A DNA stretch of 64,000 nt. Source: Corynebacterium sp. 21KM1197 (GTDB taxonomy: Bacteria > Actinomycetota > Actinomycetes > Mycobacteriales > Mycobacteriaceae). The notes under the pieces are model-generated. The model saw only the letters and a list, made by a program, of their open reading frames with translations, did no database searches and was not told the origin of the DNA. A program made the translations under genes and the position numbers. Shown piece by piece: positions 59,313 to 64,000 of the stretch (the first letter of the stretch is position 1; each line of letters starts with the position of its first letter). Location of the stretch: the NCBI RefSeq assembly GCF_033783015.1, contig NZ_CP123907.1, positions 1,550,001 to 1,614,000 on the forward strand. Reading direction: 5' to 3'.

Positions 59313-59702
59313 TTAATTGCCCTCGCTGCGCTCCCAGTGGGCGCGGCGCTGTTGCTGCTCCTCGCGCTTACGCAGGATGCGATCACGCTCGATCCTGTCC
59401 CGCATGCGCTGCGGGTATCCGGTTTCCTCCACATCATAAACGGGGCAGTCCAGAAGTTTCGCCAGGGCATCAATGCCCTTGGGGCCACCAATACGGCGGC
59501 GGATAAAGTCCCCGGATTCGTCCACCACCACGGCGGACATTTCATTGACAAAGGTTTCCGGCTCCACAAAGGCCTCCACGAAGGCCCGGCCCCGCGCCCA
59601 CTGCCGTAGGTCCTCGGCGTCATCGGGGCGGATCGTCGCACCGGGGGCTCGGGGTGGGCGCGTCCCCTGTTTATTCTTCCGGCGACCAAAAAGTTTGAAC
59701 AC
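59313..59702 (-). CDS. Conserved hypothetical protein
   Basis: 129 residues, GTG start (FKLFGRRKNKQGTRPP). A basic N-terminus leads to an acidic/helical core (EDLRQWARGRAFVEAFVEPETFVNEMSAVVVDESGDFIRRRIGG) and a very basic C-terminal helix (MRDRIERDRILRKREEQQQRRAHWER). No signal or membrane segment. The same gene lies between pepA and sucB in C. glutamicum and similar species. No function recognised. It abuts pepA convergently with a one-base gap. Confidence 0.8.
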   Translation of the reverse strand: MFKLFGRRKNKQGTRPPRAPGATIRPDDAEDLRQWARGRAFVEAFVEPETFVNEMSAVVVDESGDFIRRRIGGPKGIDALAKLLDCPVYDVEETGYPQRMRDRIERDRILRKREEQQQRRAHWERSEGN

Positions 59703-59704
59703 GG

Positions 59705-59718
59705 CCTACAATTGTAGG
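59705..59718. promoter_or_regulatory. Palindromic back-to-back -10 boxes
   Basis: CCTACAATTGTAGG is a perfect 14-bp palindrome. It reads TACAAT on both strands. On the minus strand the box ends eight bases before the GTG of the hypothetical gene (leaderless); on the plus strand it faces sucB with about a 135-base leader. A regulator bound here would control both. Confidence 0.55.
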
Positions 59719-59851
59719 GGTACTCACTGTTATCCCGCGATGATCCTCCCGCCGTGCTCTTGGAGGCACCTCCGGTGCGCACCGTTCACTGCGGGCAGGT
59801 ACGGTTAATGTATTAGATCCACCTACACGACTATCGAGGAGTCTGACACAC

Positions 59852-61564
59852 ATGGCGTTCTCAGTAGAGATGCCCGAACTGGGCGAGTCCGTCACCGAAG
59901 GAACCATCACCCAGTGGCTCAAGTCCGTCGGAGACACCGTTGAAGCCGACGAGCCCTTGCTGGAGGTCTCTACCGACAAGGTGGACACCGAGGTCCCCTC
60001 CCCGACCTCCGGCGTTCTCCTCGAAATCAAGGCCGAGGAGGATGACACCGTGGACGTGGGTTCCGTCATCGCCGTGATCGGTGACGCCGATGAGGCCCCC
60101 ACCGAGGATTCTCCGGCCCCCGCCGAGCCCCAGGAACCCGAGGACGCTCCCGCCGAGGCCAAGGAGGAGCCCCAGACCGCCGCCGAGGAGCAGGCCCCCG
60201 ATGCCTCCGGCGAGGCTACCGACGTCGCCATGCCCGAGCTTGGCGAGTCCGTCACCGAGGGCACCATCACCCAGTGGCTCAAGTCCGTAGGCGATAGCGT
60301 TGAGGTGGACGAGCCCCTGCTGGAGGTTTCTACCGACAAGGTGGACACCGAGGTGCCCTCCCCGGTGGCCGGAACCCTGCTGGAAATCCTCGCGGAGGAG
60401 GATGACACGGTAGACGTGGGTGCCACCATCGCCCGCATTGGCGATAAGAGCGCCGCTCCCGCAAAGAAGCAACCGGAGGAGGAGAAGGCGCCCGAACCCG
60501 CCGCGGAGACCCCCGCCAAGGAGGAGCCGAAGCAGGAGGAGGCTCCGAAGGAAGAGCCGAAGGCCCAGCCTGAGGAAAAGAAGGAAGAGGCCCCCAAGCC
60601 CTCCGCAACCTCGGGCAACCTCCCCTACGTCACCCCCCTGGTGCGCAAGTTGGCGGAGAAGCACTCCGTGGACCTCAGCACCGTGAAGGGCACCGGCGTG
60701 GGCGGCCGCATCCGTAAGCAGGACGTCCTCGACGCCGCCGAGGGCACCTCCACCGCCCCCGAGGCTGCTGGGGCGGCGTCGGCAAGCGAGCCGAAGGCCC
60801 CGGGCGCGGCCTCCACCAAGTCCGTGGACCCGGAGAAGGCCAAGCTGCGTGGCACGGTGCAGAAGGCCAACCGCATCCGCCAGATCACCGCAACCAAGAC
60901 GGTGGAGGCCTTGCAGACTTCCGCGCAGCTCACCCAGGTACAGGAGGTGGACATGACCAAGGTCGCGCAACTGCGCAAGGCCAATAAGCCCGCCTTTGCG
61001 GAGAAGCACGGCGCGAACCTCACCTACCTGCCGTTCTTCGCCAAGGCCGTGGTGGAGGCCCTGGTCTCCCACCCGAACGTGAACGCCTCCTACAACAAGG
61101 AGACCAAGGAGATCACCTACCACGAGAGCGTGAACCTCTCCATCGCCGTGGATACCCCGGCTGGTCTGCTTACCCCGGTGATCCACAACGCGCAGGATAA
61201 GACCCTGCCGGAGCTGGCTCAGGCGATCGCGGAGTTGGCCGATCGTGCCCGCAATAACAAGCTCAAGCCGAATGATCTGGTGGGCGGCACGTTCACCATC
61301 ACGAACATCGGCTCCGAGGGCGCACTGACCGATACCCCGATTTTGGTTCCGCCGCAGGCCGGTATTTTGGGCACCGGCGTGATTACCAAGCGCCCCGTGG
61401 TGGTCACCCGTGATGGCCTGGATTCCATCGCTATCCGCCAGATGGTATTCCTGCCGCTGACCTACGATCACCAGTTGGTGGACGGCGCGGACGCCGGGCG
61501 CTTCCTCACCACCGTGAAGGATCGTCTGGAGACCGCCGACTTCGAGGGTGATCTGCTTCTCTAA
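59852..61564 (+). CDS. sucB: 2-oxoacid dehydrogenase dihydrolipoyl acyltransferase (E2)
   Basis: 570 residues. Two lipoyl domains with lipoylated Lys in STDKVDTE at about 43 and 163, linked by Ala/Pro/Glu/Lys-rich linkers, then a peripheral-subunit-binding domain ([36 protein letters not shown]) and the catalytic acyltransferase domain ending with [16 protein letters not shown]. glutamicum AceF, the shared E2 of its pyruvate/2-oxoglutarate dehydrogenase complex, has three lipoyl domains, so this one is shorter. In corynebacteria the gene (sucB/aceF) is known to serve PDH and ODH. Confidence 0.94.
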   Translation: MAFSVEMPELGESVTEGTITQWLKSVGDTVEADEPLLEVSTDKVDTEVPSPTSGVLLEIKAEEDDTVDVGSVIAVIGDADEAPTEDSPAPAEPQEPEDAPAEAKEEPQTAAEEQAPDASGEATDVAMPELGESVTEGTITQWLKSVGDSVEVDEPLLEVSTDKVDTEVPSPVAGTLLEILAEEDDTVDVGATIARIGDKSAAPAKKQPEEEKAPEPAAETPAKEEPKQEEAPKEEPKAQPEEKKEEAPKPSATSGNLPYVTPLVRKLAEKHSVDLSTVKGTGVGGRIRKQDVLDAAEGTSTAPEAAGAASASEPKAPGAASTKSVDPEKAKLRGTVQKANRIRQITATKTVEALQTSAQLTQVQEVDMTKVAQLRKANKPAFAEKHGANLTYLPFFAKAVVEALVSHPNVNASYNKETKEITYHESVNLSIAVDTPAGLLTPVIHNAQDKTLPELAQAIAELADRARNNKLKPNDLVGGTFTITNIGSEGALTDTPILVPPQAGILGTGVITKRPVVVTRDGLDSIAIRQMVFLPLTYDHQLVDGADAGRFLTTVKDRLETADFEGDLLL

Positions 61565-61605
61565 GCCCACCCCCGGTTCTCCTCGCCCGAGGTAGTCCAG
61601 GTCAT

Positions 61606-61641
61606 ACGAGGCCCTAGCCCCATTTGGGGTTAGGGCCTCGT
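61606..61641 (+). terminator. Terminator of sucB
   Basis: ACGAGGCCCTA / TAGGGCCTCGT with one G-T and CCCC/GGGG pairs (16-bp stem) and an ATTT loop, starting 42 bases past the stop. The right arm abuts TTGTTATG. Confidence 0.85.
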
Positions 61642-61668
61642 TGTTATGCACCTCGCAGCGTTTATAAT
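61641..61668 (+). promoter_or_regulatory. Promoter of gcvP
   Basis: TTGTTA (61641-61646), 16-base spacer, TATAAT (61663-61668). The first base of the -35 is the last base of the sucB terminator stem. It gives a leader of about 40 bases, too short for a glycine riboswitch. Confidence 0.7.
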
Positions 61669-61714
61669 GCGGCTAGATATATCACTCACCCTGTGGTTAA
61701 AGGAGACACCTCAC

Positions 61715-64000
61715 TTGACTCACCTCACCCCCGTGACCGATCCCTCGTCTTACCCCGCGCGGCACCTTGGCCCGGATCAAGCTGAGTCCAGCGCAATGCT
61801 TGCCACTCTTGGTTTTTCCTCGATGGAGGAACTCCTAGATTCCGCCCTTCCCCCGGCGATCCGCGCCACGGAGGCCCCCGCACTCCCCTCCCCCCTTTCC
61901 GAGCACCAGGCTCAAGCCCGCCTGCGGGAACTAGCCGCCAAGAATGTAGTGCCCACCTCCCTCTACGGCCAGGGCTACTATGACACCATCACTCCGCCCG
62001 TGATTCGCCGCGGAGTGCTGGAAGATCCGGGCTGGTACACGGCCTATACCCCCTACCAGCCGGAGATCTCGCAGGGTCGTCTGGAGGCCCTGCTGAACTT
62101 CCAGACCCTCATCTCCGAGCTCACCGGCCTGCCCATCGCCGGGGCCTCCCTGCTCGACGAGGCCAGCGCCGTGGCGGAGGCCGTGGGGCTCATGTCCCGC
62201 GCCAAGAAGAAGGGCCGCCGCGTGCTCCTCGACTCCCGCCTGCACCCCCAGGTGCTGGCCGTGGCCGCCGAGCGCGCCCGCGCAATCGAACTTGAGGTGG
62301 AGGTGGAAAATCTCAGCGGGCCCATCGTGGGCGAGGACTACGTGGGCGTGGTCATCGCCTACCCCGGCACCGAGGGTGACATCGTCGATCCCCGTCCCAT
62401 CATCGAGGACATGCACACCCGTGGTGGCCTGGCCGCCGTGGCCTGTGACCTCATGGCTTTGCAGGTTCTGGAGTCCCCCGGCGCGCTCGGCGCGGACATC
62501 GCCGTGGGTTCCTCTCAGCGCTTTGGCGTTCCGCTCTTCTTCGGTGGCCCCCACGCCGCCTTCATCTCGGTGACGGACAAGCTCAAGCGCCAGCTTCCCG
62601 GCCGCGTGGTGGGTGTGTCCAAGGACGCCGCCGGAGCGCCCGCCTACCGCCTGGCCTTGCAGACCCGCGAGCAGCACATTCGACGGGAAAAGGCTACCTC
62701 GAATATCTGCACTGCACAGGCGCTGCTGGCGGTCACCGCCTCCATGTACGCGGTGTATCACGGCCCCGAGGGCCTCAAGCGCATCGCTCGCGCTATCCAT
62801 CGCAAGGCCGCTCTCCTGGCCGAGGCCGTATCCCAGGCTTCCGGCCTCAACCTGGTGCACGATACGTTCTTTGACACCCTGGCGATCCGCACCGCGCAGG
62901 CGGCCACAGACATCGCCCGGCACCTGTCCGAGGCCGGGTACCTGGTGCGCGTACTCAATCAGGAAACCGTCTCCATCGCCTTCGGTGAGTCCACCACGGA
63001 GGAGGATGTTCGCGCTATCGCGCAGGCCCTCGGGGCCACCGTTCCCACGGAAGCCACCACCGCCGAGGATTCCACCACCGAGCGCCTGGATCAGCAAGGC
63101 CTGCCCGAGTCCCTGCTGCGCCACACGGAGACCCTCACTCACCCGATCTTCTCCCGCGTGCACTCGGAGACTCACATGCTGCGCTACCTGCGAGAACTTT
63201 CGGATAAGGACCTCGCGCTCGATCGCACCATGATCCCCCTGGGCTCCTGCACCATGAAGCTCAACCCCACCGCGGGCATGGAGCCGATCAGCTGGCCGGA
63301 GTTCGCCAATATTCACCCCTACGCCCCGGAGGAGCACACGCGCGGTTGGCGGGAGTTGATCGAGGAGATTGAGGGCTGGCTCGCCGCGATCACCGGCTAT
63401 GCCAAGGTATCCGTGCAACCCAATGCCGGCTCCCAGGGCGAACTCGCGGGCCTCTTGGCCATCCGCCGCTATCACGTGGCACGCGGGGATCACGCCCGCG
63501 ATATTTGCCTCATTCCGCAGTCCGCTCACGGTACCAACGCGGCCTCGGCCACCCTGGCTCACCTGCGTGTGGTCGTGGTGGCCACCGCCGAGGACGGTTC
63601 CATCGACCTGGCGGACCTGGACGCCAAGCTCGCCCAGCACGCCGATCACGTGGCCGCGATCATGATCACGTACCCCTCCACCCACGGCGTCTTTGAGCCC
63701 CAGGTGCGCGAGGTGTGCGAGAAGGTTCACGCGGTGGGCGGCCAGGTGTACATCGACGGCGCAAACATGAACGCCCTGGCGGGGTTGGCCCAGCCCGGTG
63801 AGTTTGGCGGCGATGTGAGCCACCTGAATCTGCATAAGACCTTCACCATTCCGCATGGCGGCGGTGGCCCCGGCGTCGGCCCGGTGGCGGTGCGCGAGCA
63901 CCTCGTTCCTTTCCTGCCCACCGATCCCAATGCGGCCGATCCCCTCCACCCCGCGCCCGAGGGCAGCGGCGTGCCCATCGCCGCCACGCGCTACGGTTCA
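61715..64000 (+). CDS. gcvP: Glycine dehydrogenase (decarboxylating), P-protein, 3' end outside window
   Basis: First 762 residues of a P-protein that normally has about 950. Decarboxylates glycine and passes the aminomethyl group to GcvH. TTG start at 61715, nine bases after AGGAG; an in-frame GTG at 61733 is the alternative. The N-terminal PLP-like half (PTSLYGQGYYDT, QPEISQGRLE, GLPIAGASLLDEAS) and the C-terminal half with PLP-lysine (HKTFTIPHGGGGPG, Lys at about 708) are seen. It is in frame at base 64000. Probably followed by gcvT/gcvH and lipA/lipB outside the window. Confidence 0.95.
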   Translation, partial: MTHLTPVTDPSSYPARHLGPDQAESSAMLATLGFSSMEELLDSALPPAIRATEAPALPSPLSEHQAQARLRELAAKNVVPTSLYGQGYYDTITPPVIRRGVLEDPGWYTAYTPYQPEISQGRLEALLNFQTLISELTGLPIAGASLLDEASAVAEAVGLMSRAKKKGRRVLLDSRLHPQVLAVAAERARAIELEVEVENLSGPIVGEDYVGVVIAYPGTEGDIVDPRPIIEDMHTRGGLAAVACDLMALQVLESPGALGADIAVGSSQRFGVPLFFGGPHAAFISVTDKLKRQLPGRVVGVSKDAAGAPAYRLALQTREQHIRREKATSNICTAQALLAVTASMYAVYHGPEGLKRIARAIHRKAALLAEAVSQASGLNLVHDTFFDTLAIRTAQAATDIARHLSEAGYLVRVLNQETVSIAFGESTTEEDVRAIAQALGATVPTEATTAEDSTTERLDQQGLPESLLRHTETLTHPIFSRVHSETHMLRYLRELSDKDLALDRTMIPLGSCTMKLNPTAGMEPISWPEFANIHPYAPEEHTRGWRELIEEIEGWLAAITGYAKVSVQPNAGSQGELAGLLAIRRYHVARGDHARDICLIPQSAHGTNAASATLAHLRVVVVATAEDGSIDLADLDAKLAQHADHVAAIMITYPSTHGVFEPQVREVCEKVHAVGGQVYIDGANMNALAGLAQPGEFGGDVSHLNLHKTFTIPHGGGGPGVGPVAVREHLVPFLPTDPNAADPLHPAPEGSGVPIAATRYGS

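Noticed and set aside
59861-61651. Minus-strand open frame opposite sucB
   Set aside because: Repetitive Gly/Leu/His translation that mirrors the Ala/Pro/Glu linker codons.
61565-61714. Possible glycine riboswitch before gcvP
   Set aside because: The leader after TATAAT is only about 40 bases and lacks the tandem aptamer blocks.
61931-63949. Minus-strand open frame opposite gcvP
   Set aside because: Shadow frame; gcvP itself has full motifs and a ribosome-binding site.

Overview
The window is a chromosomal segment of a high-G+C actinobacterium, almost certainly a Corynebacterium. The evidence is a corynebacterial division/cell-wall (dcw) cluster without ftsA, a DivIVA/Wag31-ileS end with an actinobacterial T-box, lipomannan mannosyltransferases (MptA-, MptC- and PimB'-like), a diheme QcrC/Rieske/cytochrome b supercomplex locus, LtsA, and a 2-oxoacid dehydrogenase E2. 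Gene order broadly follows the M. tuberculosis Rv2145c-Rv2215 interval and the C. glutamicum cg2359-cg2421 interval (from memory). No rRNA, tRNA, insertion sequence, prophage or CRISPR array was seen. This is conserved core genome, not an island.

Layout. Bases 1-2394: the 3' part of a polyol (mannitol-type) dehydrogenase, convergent with a flavin disulfide reductase-like gene. 2434-5871: ileS with an ultrashort-stem-I T-box leader. 5887-26206: one long minus-strand dcw block, which in transcription order is mraZ, rsmH, ftsL-like, ftsI, murE, murF, mraY, murD, ftsW, murG, murC, ftsQ, ftsZ, pgeF (laccase-domain), yggS, sepF, yggT, wag31 and a small membrane protein. A triple 10-bp-period GTGGGG array upstream of mraZ looks like the MraZ operator. 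26207-26749 is gene-free. 26750-43288: DUF3040, HEPN and GNAT proteins, polyprenyl synthase, mptA, an Rv2175c-like regulator divergent from PASTA kinase pknL, class II DAHP synthase, an Rv2179c-like exoribonuclease, mptC-like GT87, two membrane proteins, a PlsC-type acyltransferase, ROK glucokinase, pimB' and an NlpC/P60 coiled-coil hydrolase. 43634-44490: a second NlpC/P60 protein under a c-di-AMP (ydaO) riboswitch. 45265-51637: qcrB-qcrA-qcrC-ctaE and ctaF-ctaC, transcribed on the minus strand. 52105-64000: ltsA, an A-type Fe-S carrier, a DUF3043 protein, a CobT-like protein that has lost its active-site motifs, ilvE, pepA, a conserved hypothetical, sucB/aceF with two lipoyl domains, and the 5' part of gcvP.

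Together the genes cover peptidoglycan precursor synthesis, septation and polar growth, lipoglycan mannosylation, wall hydrolysis, and aerobic respiration. Signals worth attention are the CobT homologue without catalytic glutamate or phosphate-binding loop, several TANNNT -10 boxes 6-8 bases before a start codon (predicted leaderless mRNAs), a palindrome carrying back-to-back -10 boxes at 59705-59718, and the riboswitch/T-box/MraZ control elements.
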